A DNA stretch of 64,000 nt from UBA1479 sp040218445. Its GTDB lineage: Bacteria; Pseudomonadota; Alphaproteobacteria; Rhodospirillales; Casp-alpha2. The stretch spans positions 186,001-250,000 of the forward strand of contig JAVJRK010000011.1 in assembly GCA_040218445.1 (NCBI GenBank), given 5' to 3'. Each line of letters begins with the position of its first letter. Position 1 is the first letter of the stretch. Position numbers and translations under genes: made by a program. The notes beneath the pieces are model-generated. The model worked only from the letters and a program-made list of their open reading frames with translations. It searched no databases and was not told the DNA's origin. Shown here in pieces: positions 50,421-59,693 of this stretch.

Positions 50421-52409
50421 TCAGATGCCGAAGGCGGGGCGTTTGGTATTACTGCGCTTCAGGTTGCGATAACGGGACAGCGTCCACAGGGGAAAATACG
50501 CGCTGTAGCCGTGATAGGTCAGATAGAACACCTTGGGAAAACCGACCGCATTGAACATGGTTTCTTCCCATTTGCCGCCTTCCCGGGGATGGTTCAGCAG
50601 GTAATCCACACCGCTTTCGACTTCCGAGCTGTCCAATTCACCCGCCGCCATCAGGCCCATCAGGGCCCAGGCGGTCTGGGACGGCGTGCTTTCCTTGGCC
50701 AGCCCCTTCTTGTCGTCCCAATAGGTCGCGCAATCCTCGCCCCAGCCGCCATCGGCCATCTGACGGTTTTTCAGCCAGTCAACGGCACGGCGGATGTAAG
50801 GCTGCGTCATGTCCTCGCCGACCGCGTTAAGCGCGCATAGAACCGACCAGGTGCCGTAAATGTAATTGGTGCCCCAGCGGCCGAACCAGGAACCGTCGTC
50901 TTCCTGTTCGTCCTTGAGGAACTGAATGGCGCGGGCCACCACGGCATCATCGCGGCCATATTCCAACTGCGCCAGCATGCCCAGGCAGCGCGCACTGACG
51001 TCCGAAGTCGGCGGATCCAACAAGGCACCATGATCGGCGAAGGGAATGTGGTTCAGGTGATAGGCTTCGTTGTCCGCATCGAAAGCCCCCCAACCGCCGT
51101 TTTCGCTTTGCATGCCGATGATCCATTCAACGCCGCGGTCGATGGCATTCTTGTAACGAACCGGGTCCGCGCGATGCAGCGCCATGACGACGACGGCCGT
51201 GTCGTCCACATCCGGGTAATGATCGTTCCAATACTGAAAAGCCCAGCCGCCGGGACGAAGGCCTGGCCGGCGGGCCGCCCAATCGCCCTTTACTTCGGTG
51301 ATCTGCCGATCGACCAACCATTCGGCAGCCTTGTCGAGGACGATATCTCCCTTCTCGGCACCGCTTTCTTGCAAAGCATGCAAGGCCAACCCGGTGTCCC
51401 ACACCGGCGACAGACAGGGCTGGCAATAGGCTTCGTCTTCGCGCTCGATAACCAATTTTTCGATCGCATCGCGCGCCGTCACATAATCGGGGTGGTCGCG
51501 CGGATAACCCAGCACGTCATAGGCCATGACCGCATTGGCCATGGCCGGGAAGATCCCGCCCAAACCGTCCTCGCCGTTCAGGCGCGTCTTCACGAAATCC
51601 ATGCACTTGGTGATGGCCTTCTTTTCCAGCCACTGGGGGATCATGGGCTGAACCAGGCGGGCAGCCTTATCGATGGCCAGAAACACATTGCCCAGCACAT
51701 GACCGGTCGGGTTTTCCAGAAAATCAGTCTGGCGGAACGGATCCTCAGTGAACAGTTCGCGGATGCCGATGCCGCGCGGATTTCGCGCCTTGGGCCGGGT
51801 CGCCGCCAGAACGAACAACGGGATCATCACCGTCCGCGACCAATAGGCGACCTTGTCGATATGAAACGGCGACCAAGACGGCAGCAACACGGCTTCGGGC
51901 CGGATCACCGGGGCCGCCCGCCAGGGCACCTGTTCAAACAAAGCCAGGGCAATGCGCGTAAACACGTTGGAGCGTGACGCCCCGCCACGTGCCAAAACCG
52001 CCGCCCGGGCCTTGGCCATATGCGGAGCTTCGGGATCATCGCCGATTATCTTCAATGCGTAATAGGCTTTGACCGTGGCGCTCATATTGAATTCGCCGTC
52101 GTGAAACAGCGGCCAGCCGCCGTGCTCACCTTGAATGCGGCGCAGGTATGCCCCCATCTTGGCCTCAATGGCCTCTTTGGGTTCGCCAAGGTAATGATTC
52201 AAAAGGATATATTCTGCCGGGATGGTGGCGTCGGCTTCCAATTCAAAAGCCCAACTGCCGTCGCTGTCTTGCTGGCCCGCCAACCAGGATGCCGCTTCCG
52301 CGATGGTTTCATCCAGGCCGGGGCTGCCAGCGGCCTCCCCATCGGTCACAGGCATGGTACCGGCGTCGGAATCCGTGCTGTCACCCTCTGGCTGGTTGGA
52401 CATGTCCAT
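50421..52409 (-). CDS. shc: Squalene-hopene cyclase
   Basis: A 662-residue membrane-associated terpene cyclase (HpnF) that folds squalene into hop-22(29)-ene and hopanol. The catalytic DXDD motif is DVDDTA at residues 400-405. QW repeats are visible (for example GSWAFELEAD, GGWPLFHDGEF, GGWGAFDADNE, GSWFGRWGTNYIYGTW, GGWGEDCATY). The C-terminus ends LSRYRNLKRSNTKRPAF. Length is standard. The leader of this gene carries the palindrome at 52439-52452. Confidence 0.97.
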   Translation of the reverse strand: MDMSNQPEGDSTDSDAGTMPVTDGEAAGSPGLDETIAEAASWLAGQQDSDGSWAFELEADATIPAEYILLNHYLGEPKEAIEAKMGAYLRRIQGEHGGWPLFHDGEFNMSATVKAYYALKIIGDDPEAPHMAKARAAVLARGGASRSNVFTRIALALFEQVPWRAAPVIRPEAVLLPSWSPFHIDKVAYWSRTVMIPLFVLAATRPKARNPRGIGIRELFTEDPFRQTDFLENPTGHVLGNVFLAIDKAARLVQPMIPQWLEKKAITKCMDFVKTRLNGEDGLGGIFPAMANAVMAYDVLGYPRDHPDYVTARDAIEKLVIEREDEAYCQPCLSPVWDTGLALHALQESGAEKGDIVLDKAAEWLVDRQITEVKGDWAARRPGLRPGGWAFQYWNDHYPDVDDTAVVVMALHRADPVRYKNAIDRGVEWIIGMQSENGGWGAFDADNEAYHLNHIPFADHGALLDPPTSDVSARCLGMLAQLEYGRDDAVVARAIQFLKDEQEDDGSWFGRWGTNYIYGTWSVLCALNAVGEDMTQPYIRRAVDWLKNRQMADGGWGEDCATYWDDKKGLAKESTPSQTAWALMGLMAAGELDSSEVESGVDYLLNHPREGGKWEETMFNAVGFPKVFYLTYHGYSAYFPLWTLSRYRNLKRSNTKRPAFGI

Positions 52410-52528
52410 CAGTTCACCGCTGAAACGTTTTTATATCAGGCGATTAATCGCCCAGATGTACTCTTCGCAGGCGCAAAATTCAATGCCTGCGGCAAGCAAT
52501 CTCCTTGTTACAGAACAAGGCTGTAAAA
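52410..52528 (-). promoter_or_regulatory. Leader region upstream of shc with palindrome GGCGATTAATCGCC
   Basis: The 119-base gap between hpnE and shc, both on the minus strand, holds a perfect 14-base palindrome GGCGATTAATCGCC at 52439-52452. It also holds a 7-base stem CGCAGGC/GCCTGCG nearby and a CTTGTT-ACAG-AACAAG hairpin. The preceding genes of the operon are packed tightly, so this gap is unusual. A separate promoter, an operator or an mRNA control element for shc is possible. Confidence 0.45.
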
Positions 52529-53794
52529 TCAATACGATGACAGAGACGTGACAATCAGGTCAGCCGCGTGGAAACCGGACCGGATCGATCCTTCGATCGT
52601 CGCGGGCAGTCCGGTCGCCGTCCAGTCCCCCGCCAATACAAGATTGGACCACTTGGTTTCAGCCCTTGGCCGGCGCCGGTCCTCGGCCGGAGTTTGGGCG
52701 ATGGTCGCCCGTTTTTCCTTTACGATACGCCATGCCGGCATGGGCTCGTCGGTCAATCCCAAGGCGGCACGGACCTCCGGCCACAGGCGTTCGGCAATGG
52801 CTTCATTGGGCTCGCCTGCCAAATCATCAGCCGCACTGACCGTAACCGATGCCATATCGCCCCGGACAAACACCCATTGCGCCGTTCCCCCGACAAGCCC
52901 GATGACCGGCGGCGCGCCCACCGGCGCCGTGGTCAGGCGAAAATGCGCGTTTACGATGGCATGGGTTCCGCGGGGGCCTTCCAGGCCCGGGATCAGGTCC
53001 GCCGCCGCCCAGGCCGGCAGGGCCGACACGACCCGGTCTTCAGCTGCCAGATCAATCGTACCTCCGGCGAATTCCAGACCCTCAAGGCGCCCGTTTCCAA
53101 ACGTCAGTTTACGCAGCCGATCGTTGAAGCGGACCTCCCCGCCATGCTTTTCCAGATATGACAGGGCCGGCGCGACGAAGCTCTCGCTTAAGCCCTCGCG
53201 CGCCATCAGCGGACGGCAGGCTTCCCGCCCGCGGCCGAAGGTTTCCCTGATCACCGGCCACAGCAGGCGGGCAGAAGCCGTCTCCATCGGCGTATTCAGC
53301 ACACCAATAGCCAAGGGCTCCCAAAACCGTTCATACAACATCCCCGGCCCGCCCAGGCAGTCCTGGATGGTTTGATCGGCACCCGCGCGGGCGAGGCGCA
53401 ATGCCCGCAGATATTCCCCAAGGGTCGTGCCCGGCACCCGGCCCCGTCCCGACAGAATGGACCAGGGAATGGCGCCTTTATCCGGGCGAACCGTCCAAGT
53501 TTCCCCGGACCTTAGATCACGAAACAGAAAGGCCGCATCCTCGGACCCGGTCAGGCTATCGCCCGCACCGACAATCTCCAGATAATCCCGGATCGCCCAA
53601 TTTCCCGACAACATCAAATGGTTGCCGTTGTCGATCCGGCAGCCCAGGTGATCATCGAAAAAAGACCGGCACCGCCCGCCGGCATGCCCCGCACTGTCGT
53701 GCAGGACCACCGCCCGGCCGGGTTGCGCCAAACGAATGGCGGCGGCCAGACCTGCCAGACCGGCCCCGATGACATGAACGCGTCCCGTTGGCAT
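52529..53794 (-). CDS. hpnE: HpnE hydroxysqualene reductase (FAD amine-oxidase family)
   Basis: A 421-residue FAD enzyme starting at MPTGRVHVIGAGLAGLAAAI, the dinucleotide-binding motif. A 56-codon upstream extension would run into hpnD and is rejected. The conserved FAD glycine pattern GGRCRSFFDDHLGCRIDNGN follows, and the C-terminus ends ... VLAGDWTATGLPATIEGSIR. Together with HpnC and HpnD, HpnE makes squalene from farnesyl diphosphate in a three-step route (HpnE reduces hydroxysqualene). The start is 9 bases past the hpnD stop. Confidence 0.93.
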   Translation of the reverse strand: MPTGRVHVIGAGLAGLAAAIRLAQPGRAVVLHDSAGHAGGRCRSFFDDHLGCRIDNGNHLMLSGNWAIRDYLEIVGAGDSLTGSEDAAFLFRDLRSGETWTVRPDKGAIPWSILSGRGRVPGTTLGEYLRALRLARAGADQTIQDCLGGPGMLYERFWEPLAIGVLNTPMETASARLLWPVIRETFGRGREACRPLMAREGLSESFVAPALSYLEKHGGEVRFNDRLRKLTFGNGRLEGLEFAGGTIDLAAEDRVVSALPAWAAADLIPGLEGPRGTHAIVNAHFRLTTAPVGAPPVIGLVGGTAQWVFVRGDMASVTVSAADDLAGEPNEAIAERLWPEVRAALGLTDEPMPAWRIVKEKRATIAQTPAEDRRRPRAETKWSNLVLAGDWTATGLPATIEGSIRSGFHAADLIVTSLSSY

Positions 53795-53802
53795 CTGCTG
53801 AC

Positions 53803-54705
53803 TTACAACAGGCCGTAGCGGACGGCGACCCAAAGCTTTTCGGCCTTGGACAGTCCTGACGGTTCCAGCACCCGCGCCCATCCGCGGGCCTTCATACGGC
53901 GGAAGATACGGCCATAGGCCTCCATCATCATGGCTGCTGGCTTGACCTTGTCGGCCTCGCATTGGGCCAGCAAAGTTTGGGCTTCGGTGAATTTTTGTTC
54001 AGCCATGGCGCCGACCTCGGCCGCGGCGGCCGGCAGGTTCGGGTCGGCCAGGACGTCTTCCGGTTTATCTGCCGTCACGCCGTGATCCCGCAAAAGATCG
54101 GCGGGAAGATAGAGCCGATCCCGTTCCGCATCTTCTGCCAGGTCGCGCAGAATATTGGTCAGCTGCAGAGCCAGCCCAAGAGACGCCGCCAAGCGGTTTC
54201 CCATATCCTGGCCCAAACCGAACACCCCACAGCTTAACCGGCCCACGGCGCAGGCCACGCGGTCGCAGTATTGCAAAAGATCATCGCGGGTATTCAGGCG
54301 CAGGGCCTCGGCGGCATCCGTTTCCATGCCATCGATCACGGCCAGGAAATCCGCTTCGGCCAGGCCGAAATGTGACACCGGTTCGGCAAGTGCGATCGCC
54401 ACGGGGTCTTCCGGGCGGCCCGAATAAAGCTTTCTGATTTCGTCGCGCCAGCGGGCAAGCTCGCGCTTTTTCAAGTCCAGCGGATTGGGCTCGTCCGCAA
54501 TGTCGTCGACGATGCGGCAAAAGGCATAGACCGCGAACATGGCGCGGCGCTTTTCCCCGGGCAGGACACGCATGGCCCAAAAGAACGTCGTGCCCGACGC
54601 GCGCACGATTTCCGACACATGCTGGCGGGCACGTGTGACTTCGGCTTCGGAAAGGGTCACCAGATTGTCCATGGGCGCTATGGATACACTGCGGGGATGT
54701 GCCAT
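53803..54705 (-). CDS. hpnD: HpnD presqualene diphosphate synthase
   Basis: A squalene/phytoene-synthase-family enzyme of about 300 residues. Two starts are plausible: 54705 (MAHPRSVSIAPMD) or 54672 (MDNLVTLSEAEV). The first aspartate-rich motif is FCRIVDDIADE, and the second is LRDLAEDAERDRLYLP. It joins two farnesyl diphosphates to presqualene diphosphate. With 54705 as start it lies 14 bases after the hpnB stop. It acts with HpnC and HpnE. Confidence 0.92.
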   Translation of the reverse strand: MAHPRSVSIAPMDNLVTLSEAEVTRARQHVSEIVRASGTTFFWAMRVLPGEKRRAMFAVYAFCRIVDDIADEPNPLDLKKRELARWRDEIRKLYSGRPEDPVAIALAEPVSHFGLAEADFLAVIDGMETDAAEALRLNTRDDLLQYCDRVACAVGRLSCGVFGLGQDMGNRLAASLGLALQLTNILRDLAEDAERDRLYLPADLLRDHGVTADKPEDVLADPNLPAAAAEVGAMAEQKFTEAQTLLAQCEADKVKPAAMMMEAYGRIFRRMKARGWARVLEPSGLSKAEKLWVAVRYGLL

Positions 54706-54718
54706 TGCCAGCGCCCAG

Positions 54719-55924
54719 TTACATGTCGAAAAAGCGGGCGTGTTTATCCTGTTCGGGGGCACCGCTGCCGCCGGCATAGGTCCGGCCTTTCCAGCCGCCG
54801 CCCCGCCCCTGCCCATGACGGCGTGCGGAATCGACCGTCATCAGGGTATAAAGCACCCCCGCCACCAGCAGCACCGGTGCGGTCCATACAGGCTGACCAT
54901 ACAGCCGCAGGGTCGGAAAATAGGCCACCGCCATGGCGAACCAGCCGGCAAGTCCGGCCGCAAGCACACCACCCTGGCCCGTCACCAGCCCCCAAACCGT
55001 TGCCGCCGGCGGAACGAGATACAGCAGGATCATCCCCGCCACGGTGCCGAGCAGCATCACCGGCGAATGGCCCAGTTGTTCATAAGCCGTGCGCGCGACC
55101 ATCTGCCAGATTTCACCCAGGTTTTCGTAGCGCCGCAGGCTGACCGTTTCACGGCTGAGGCCCAACCAGATCGACCCCCGTGCCTTCAGCAATTCCGCCA
55201 GGGCGCAATCATCGATCAGACGGTCGCGAATGGCCGCGATCCCCCCGGCATCCTCAAGGGCCGACCGTCGAACCAACATGCATCCGCCCGCCGCCGCCGC
55301 CGTGCGCTTGACCGGGTTATTGACCCAGGGAAAGGGAAAGAGCTTTTGAAAAAAGAACACGAAGGCCGGAACGAGGAGCTTCTCCCATCCCGTCTCACAG
55401 TTGAGTTTCACCATCAACGACACCAGATCGCGGTTTTCCAAAACGGCCTTCTGCACCAGCCGGCGCAGGTTCGCCCGGTCGTGCGTGATATCCGCATCGG
55501 TCAGCAACAGAAACGGTGCATCGGGCCGCGTTTCCTTTGCGGCCGACAGCCCCTGCTGCACGGCCCAAAGCTTGCCGGACCAACCCTCGGCCAAGGGCTT
55601 GCCCGATACCAGATGAAACCGCTCCCCTGCTCCGGCGGTTTGGGCGGCGGCCCGGGCCTCATCCGCCGTGCCGTCCGTTGAATTGTCATCGACCACGAAC
55701 AGGTCAATGCGGCCGGGGTAATCCTGCCCCAGAACAGACGTTACGGTCGGGCCGATTGACCCCGCTTCGTTACGGGCGGGAGTGACGGCACAGATATCCG
55801 GCCAGCCGCCGGGAGGGGCATCCTTGGCGGCAGGGCTGAGGTGCTGGTCGGCGAACCAGAACCGCCCCCGGAAAAACAACAGAACGACCCAGACGGCCGA
55901 TGCCAGAAAAGCCGCGGCGGTCAT
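54719..55924 (-). CDS. hpnB: HpnB hopanoid-associated glycosyltransferase
   Basis: A 401-residue family 2 glycosyltransferase starting at MTAAAFLASAVW, whose ATG overlaps the hpnC stop (ATGA). One N-terminal span is followed by the nucleotide-sugar domain (ICAVTPARNEAGSIGPTVTS and DLFVVDDNSTDGTADE), a DAPFLLLTDADI metal motif, and three C-terminal spans (LGTVAGMILLYLVPP, VLAAGLAGWFAMAVAYF). The hopene-associated glycosyltransferase HpnB is a clear match. Its position between hpnC and hpnD splits the usual C-D-E order. Confidence 0.88.
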   Translation of the reverse strand: MTAAAFLASAVWVVLLFFRGRFWFADQHLSPAAKDAPPGGWPDICAVTPARNEAGSIGPTVTSVLGQDYPGRIDLFVVDDNSTDGTADEARAAAQTAGAGERFHLVSGKPLAEGWSGKLWAVQQGLSAAKETRPDAPFLLLTDADITHDRANLRRLVQKAVLENRDLVSLMVKLNCETGWEKLLVPAFVFFFQKLFPFPWVNNPVKRTAAAAGGCMLVRRSALEDAGGIAAIRDRLIDDCALAELLKARGSIWLGLSRETVSLRRYENLGEIWQMVARTAYEQLGHSPVMLLGTVAGMILLYLVPPAATVWGLVTGQGGVLAAGLAGWFAMAVAYFPTLRLYGQPVWTAPVLLVAGVLYTLMTVDSARRHGQGRGGGWKGRTYAGGSGAPEQDKHARFFDM

Positions 55925-56841
55925 CGTCCGTAGCGGCCGGTGAGCACGCCCAGAACACCCTTGGTGCAGCACCAGATATAGCCGCCCTTGCCCAACGCCA
56001 CACGCCCGGCAATCGGGTCTTCGCGGCGCAGCTTGTCCGTCAGTCGGCGGGCGATTTCCCAAATGGCGGCGGCTTCCATCCCCAGGCGGCGGTTGTGCAT
56101 GCCGTCACCGATCGGGCGGGCTTCGTCCAACAGGCTTTGCGTCGCATCCAGGCAACGGTCGATCACGCGGCGCAGTCCCGGTGTCGCCGCGTCGCGGGCC
56201 AGATCCTCGACTGTCACACCTTCGGCGGCCATCCAGCCGCCGGGCAAATACACCCGGTCGAGCGTCAGATAATCGTCTTTCAGGTCCTGAAGATGGTTGA
56301 TCACCTGCAGCGCGTTGCACAGCGCATCCGACGGGCCGTAGCCATGGGCCGATCCGCCGTGCAGGTCGATCAGGTAGCGCCCCACGGGGGCGGCCGAACG
56401 GATGCAGTAATGCATCAGGTCGTCCCAGTCCGCATACCGGGTTTTCACCGCGTCCTGCTTGAAGGCGTCAATCAGGTCCTGACAATGGCGCGGCGTGATG
56501 GAGGTCTCGTTAAGGCTGTCCCGCATGCGCAGGGCCGTGGCGAAGCCGGGATCGTCCGACGCATGGCCCAGAAGGGCCGCTTCGAACCCGGCCAGACGCG
56601 CAACCTTGGTATCCGCATCAAGTGCCCCGTTATCGGCAATGTCGTCGATGGCACGGGCAAACCGGTAGAACCGGGCGACATGGGGGCGCAGACGGGCCGG
56701 CAGCAGAAACGATCCGACGGGAAAATTTTCGTAAGCTACGTCCTTGCCCGATGGCGTTTCCACCCCGGACGGATGAGCGCTGTCGGAAGCAGCAGAACCG
56801 CCCCCCGGCATCGTTTCAAGCGAATCGACGGGCTGCCCCAT
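55921..56841 (-). CDS. hpnC: HpnC squalene-synthase-like enzyme
   Basis: A 306-residue prenyltransferase-like protein. The first aspartate region is YRFARAIDDIADNGALD and the second is INHLQDLKDDYLTLDRVYLP. It converts presqualene diphosphate to hydroxysqualene in the HpnCDE route. The N-terminal 35 residues are low-complexity. The stop overlaps the hpnB start. The mlaC-type gene ends 24 bases upstream on the same strand. Confidence 0.92.
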   Translation of the reverse strand: MGQPVDSLETMPGGGSAASDSAHPSGVETPSGKDVAYENFPVGSFLLPARLRPHVARFYRFARAIDDIADNGALDADTKVARLAGFEAALLGHASDDPGFATALRMRDSLNETSITPRHCQDLIDAFKQDAVKTRYADWDDLMHYCIRSAAPVGRYLIDLHGGSAHGYGPSDALCNALQVINHLQDLKDDYLTLDRVYLPGGWMAAEGVTVEDLARDAATPGLRRVIDRCLDATQSLLDEARPIGDGMHNRRLGMEAAAIWEIARRLTDKLRREDPIAGRVALGKGGYIWCCTKGVLGVLTGRYGR

Positions 56842-56865
56842 GACCGGTTTGTTCCTTATGAAGGA

Positions 56866-57492
56866 TCAGCCCGCGGGCTTGGCCATTTCCCGCATTTTCT
56901 CCAGCAGGCTGTCGACGGAATTCCCGTTGTTCAGGATAACGGAATTGAATTCCTTCTGCTGGGTCAGCGCCATGGACAGGCCGTTGACGATGATATCGAC
57001 GATTTTGAAAACCTTTTGGCCGTCCCGTTCGCCGACACCGACGCGCCAGCTGACCTCGACCGGGTCGCCATTGGGGCGCTTCAATATCGTATGAACGATG
57101 AAATCGTTTTCCTGGCGCTTTTCAGCGCGGCTGATTTCCAGTGATTCGCCCGAATAATCCTTGAACCCGTCCACATAGCGTTCCAGCAGCATGTTTTCGA
57201 ACAGGCTCAGATATTCTTCGCGCTGTTCCGCCGTGGCCCGGCGCCAATGGCGGCCCAGCACCCATTTGCCGATGGATTTGATGGCGAAGAAATCATGGAT
57301 CATGGTGCGGAAGCGATCCTTCCGCACATCGCGGGCGATGTCCTGCCCGGTCAGCGAATTGATGGCCGAAGACGCCATCGAATTGACGAAGGCCTTGACC
57401 TCGTCATTCGTAACTTCGGCCTTTGCAGGCGGCGACACGAAGGCCACCAGGAAGGCAAACAAGAATGCAGTCAATACGTGACGCCGTCGCAT
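56866..57492 (-). CDS. MlaC/Ttg2D-family periplasmic phospholipid-binding protein
   Basis: A protein of 208 residues with start at MRRRHVLTAFLF; AAAGGAG lies 9 bases upstream. A second ATG at 57498 gives two more residues but leaves only 3 bases to that site. The signal peptide is LTAFLFAFLVAFVSPPAKA. The mature part contains FFAIKSIGKWVLGRHWRRA and VDIIVNGLSMALTQQKEFNS, both typical of MlaC. It is the third MlaC-family protein in the window. It begins the hpnC-B-D-E-F-G operon, so it probably transfers hopanoids or phospholipids in the periplasm. Confidence 0.85.
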   Translation of the reverse strand: MRRRHVLTAFLFAFLVAFVSPPAKAEVTNDEVKAFVNSMASSAINSLTGQDIARDVRKDRFRTMIHDFFAIKSIGKWVLGRHWRRATAEQREEYLSLFENMLLERYVDGFKDYSGESLEISRAEKRQENDFIVHTILKRPNGDPVEVSWRVGVGERDGQKVFKIVDIIVNGLSMALTQQKEFNSVILNNGNSVDSLLEKMREMAKPAG

Positions 57493-57677
57493 GCGCATAG
57501 TCTCCTTTAGGCGCGTTGCATACACCGGCCCATGCGGTCAGTTCAAGTGCCGCATGAGATCATTGAAATTTCATCCATTTGACATTGGACCAATATACAT
57601 AAATAGATGGAATCACATCCACGCGAGGACCATCATTGCCCCTCAAGGCGGGGCTGACAGTCTACAGGAACAGGCCC

Positions 57678-58226
57678 GTGACGGAAAATCCACTTTCAGC
57701 CGCCCTCGACGTTTATCTGAATCAGGGCCAAAAGCCTTATACCGAGGTCGTCTCGCAGCTGGAACATGCCCTGCAATGCGCCTGGCTGGCGGAACGCGAA
57801 TCCGGCGACGGCGACTTGGTCACGGCGGCCTTCTTCCATGACATCGGCCATATGATGCAGAAACACGGCCAGGGTGCCGCCGACCGCGGCATCAACGACA
57901 AGCACGAAGACATCGCCCGCGGCTGGGCCGCGAAATGCTTCAACGCCCGCGTGGTTCAGGCTGTCGGCCTGCATGTCGAGGCCAAACGCTACCTATGCGC
58001 CACCCGGCCCGATTATTTCGCGACCCTATCGCCCGCATCGGTCAAATCCCTGGAACTGCAGGGCGGGCCCATGTCGGCCGAGGAAGTGGCTGCGTTCGAA
58101 GCCCTGCCCCATTACGAAGACGCCGTGAAGGTCCGCGAATGGGACGACCGGGCCAAGGTTGCGAATCTGGAAACACCCGGCATCGCGCATTTCCGCCCGA
58201 TGATGGAAGCGGCACTTAACGCCTGA
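57678..58226 (+). CDS. PhnZ-like HD-domain oxygenase
   Basis: A 182-residue protein, GTG start assumed, with AGGAACAG upstream. HD-family metal ligands appear in the order expected of the di-iron oxygenase PhnZ: H30, H54-D55 (AFFHDIGHMM), H76 (NDKHEDIA), H99 (GLHVEAKRYLCA) and D156/D157 (REWDDRAK). The segment SVKSLELQGGPMS is also typical of this group. PhnZ cleaves hydroxylated 2-aminoethylphosphonate made by PhnY; here the PhnY/TmpA-like gene is 16 kb away. Other HD oxygenases are possible. It is divergent from the mlaC-type gene. Confidence 0.78.
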   Translation: MTENPLSAALDVYLNQGQKPYTEVVSQLEHALQCAWLAERESGDGDLVTAAFFHDIGHMMQKHGQGAADRGINDKHEDIARGWAAKCFNARVVQAVGLHVEAKRYLCATRPDYFATLSPASVKSLELQGGPMSAEEVAAFEALPHYEDAVKVREWDDRAKVANLETPGIAHFRPMMEAALNA

Positions 58227-58270
58227 TCCATCAATCAGCGCCTGAAGATTTAGACATGCGCAAACCCCGA

Positions 58271-58291
58271 ACGGACCTAATCAAGGTCCGT
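58271..58291. terminator. Hairpin between the convergent HD-oxygenase and D-amino-acid dehydrogenase genes
   Basis: A perfect 8-base-pair stem, ACGGACCT with AGGTCCGT, and a 5-base loop (AATCA). It lies 45 bases past the oxygenase stop and 20 bases past the dehydrogenase stop on the other strand, with no T run. It could terminate both. Confidence 0.5.
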
Positions 58292-58310
58292 GACGGCGCA
58301 TTTGCGCAAT

Positions 58311-59603
58311 CTAGAAACGGTCCGGGCGGAACGGCGTCAGATCGACGTTCGGTGTCTCACCCTTCAGCAGCCGTGCGATAATCCGCCCCGTGGCCGGCCC
58401 GCAGGTCAGGCCGATGTGCTGATGGCCGAAGGCATGGAACAGCCCCGGCGCCACGGCCGAGGGGCCCAGCACCGGCATACTGTCGGGCAGGGTCGGGCGG
58501 AAGCCCATCCATTCCTGGGAAATCTCGGTCTTCACGCCGGGCAGCATGCGCGGCACCAGATCGGCCATGATCTTGGCACGCTTGAAATCGGGCGCGGCGT
58601 CCAGCCCCGCCAGTTCGACCGTGCCCGCCAGGCGCAACCCCGTTTCCATGGGCGAGGCATAGAACGCGCGGGATTTCCAGCCCACGTGATGGCGCACCTG
58701 CACCCCCGGGTCGGCCAGGATGGCGTGATAGCCACGTTCGGTGCCCAGTGGGATTTTCTCGCCCAGCATGGCCGCGATCTTGTGGGAAAAAGCCCCCGCG
58801 GCCAGCACGATGCGGTCGGCCTCGACCGTTCCCGCCGAGGTCGCGATGGTGAACCCGCCGTCGGCGCGCCGTTCCAGGCCCCGCACCTCGTCCTCGACCA
58901 GCGTGCCGCCGCGCTTGACGAAAGCCTCGGCCAATACCTTGGTCAGGCGTCCCGGGTTGGTCGTCGTGCCCCCGTTCAACAGGCCGTGGGCCCATTTGAA
59001 ATCGTGGCTCAGGGCCGGTTCCAGATCGCGCAGGGCGTCGCTGTCCAAGGCTTCGTACTTGACGCCGTACCCGGCGCGGAAGGCCAGGTCTTTCTCTGAT
59101 TTATGGAAATCGGATTCCTTGTCATAGACCTGCAGCACCCGGTCCCGGGTCACCAGTTCCGGTGCCCCCGCCTCCGCCGCCAGGTCGGCATAGGCCTCGG
59201 CGCAGCCCATGGTCAGGTGATGCATGGCATCCGCCGCCCGGCGCTGGTGGGCCGCACTGGCGAAGCCCAGCATGCGCACCATCCAGGGCAGGATATGCGG
59301 CAGCCGCGACCAGCGGATGGTCAGCGGGCCCTTGGGGTCCAACAGGTATTTCGGCACGTTGCCCAGAACTTCCGGCCCGAACACCGGCACGAAGGACCAG
59401 GCCGCGAGAATGCCCGCGTTGCCGTGGGAACAGGCCTCGCCCGGCGGAATGCGGTCGATCAGGGTGACCTTGAACCCTTCCTTCGCCGCCGCCAGCGCGC
59501 AGTTGACCCCGACGATCCCCGCCCCGATCACGCAGACGGCCGTTTCATTGGGTGAAGTGGTACGAATTTTTTCGGATGAGGGTTGAGATAAAGTCGTGCT
59601 CAT
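58311..59603 (-). CDS. D-amino-acid dehydrogenase-like FAD oxidoreductase (DadA family)
   Basis: A 430-residue flavoenzyme starting at MSTTLSQPSSEKIR, with GGAG 9 bases upstream. The FAD motif is VIGAGIVGVNCALAAAKEG. The rest follows the DAO/DadA family, including GNAGILAAWSFVPVFGPEVL, TERGYHAIL and a C-terminal PDSMPVLGPSAVAPGLFHAF. It probably oxidises a D-amino acid or similar amine to the 2-oxo acid and feeds electrons into the respiratory chain. It is divergent from the D-2-hydroxyacid dehydrogenase gene (a 90-base gap). The true substrate is not evident. Confidence 0.88.
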   Translation of the reverse strand: MSTTLSQPSSEKIRTTSPNETAVCVIGAGIVGVNCALAAAKEGFKVTLIDRIPPGEACSHGNAGILAAWSFVPVFGPEVLGNVPKYLLDPKGPLTIRWSRLPHILPWMVRMLGFASAAHQRRAADAMHHLTMGCAEAYADLAAEAGAPELVTRDRVLQVYDKESDFHKSEKDLAFRAGYGVKYEALDSDALRDLEPALSHDFKWAHGLLNGGTTTNPGRLTKVLAEAFVKRGGTLVEDEVRGLERRADGGFTIATSAGTVEADRIVLAAGAFSHKIAAMLGEKIPLGTERGYHAILADPGVQVRHHVGWKSRAFYASPMETGLRLAGTVELAGLDAAPDFKRAKIMADLVPRMLPGVKTEISQEWMGFRPTLPDSMPVLGPSAVAPGLFHAFGHQHIGLTCGPATGRIIARLLKGETPNVDLTPFRPDRF

Positions 59604-59693
59604 GGATGGGGCTCCGGCTTGTCGTTGGGCGACCTTCGTGCCAAATATGACCGGAAACCATCTCCCTGACCAATGCCAACAAGGAACAAAACA

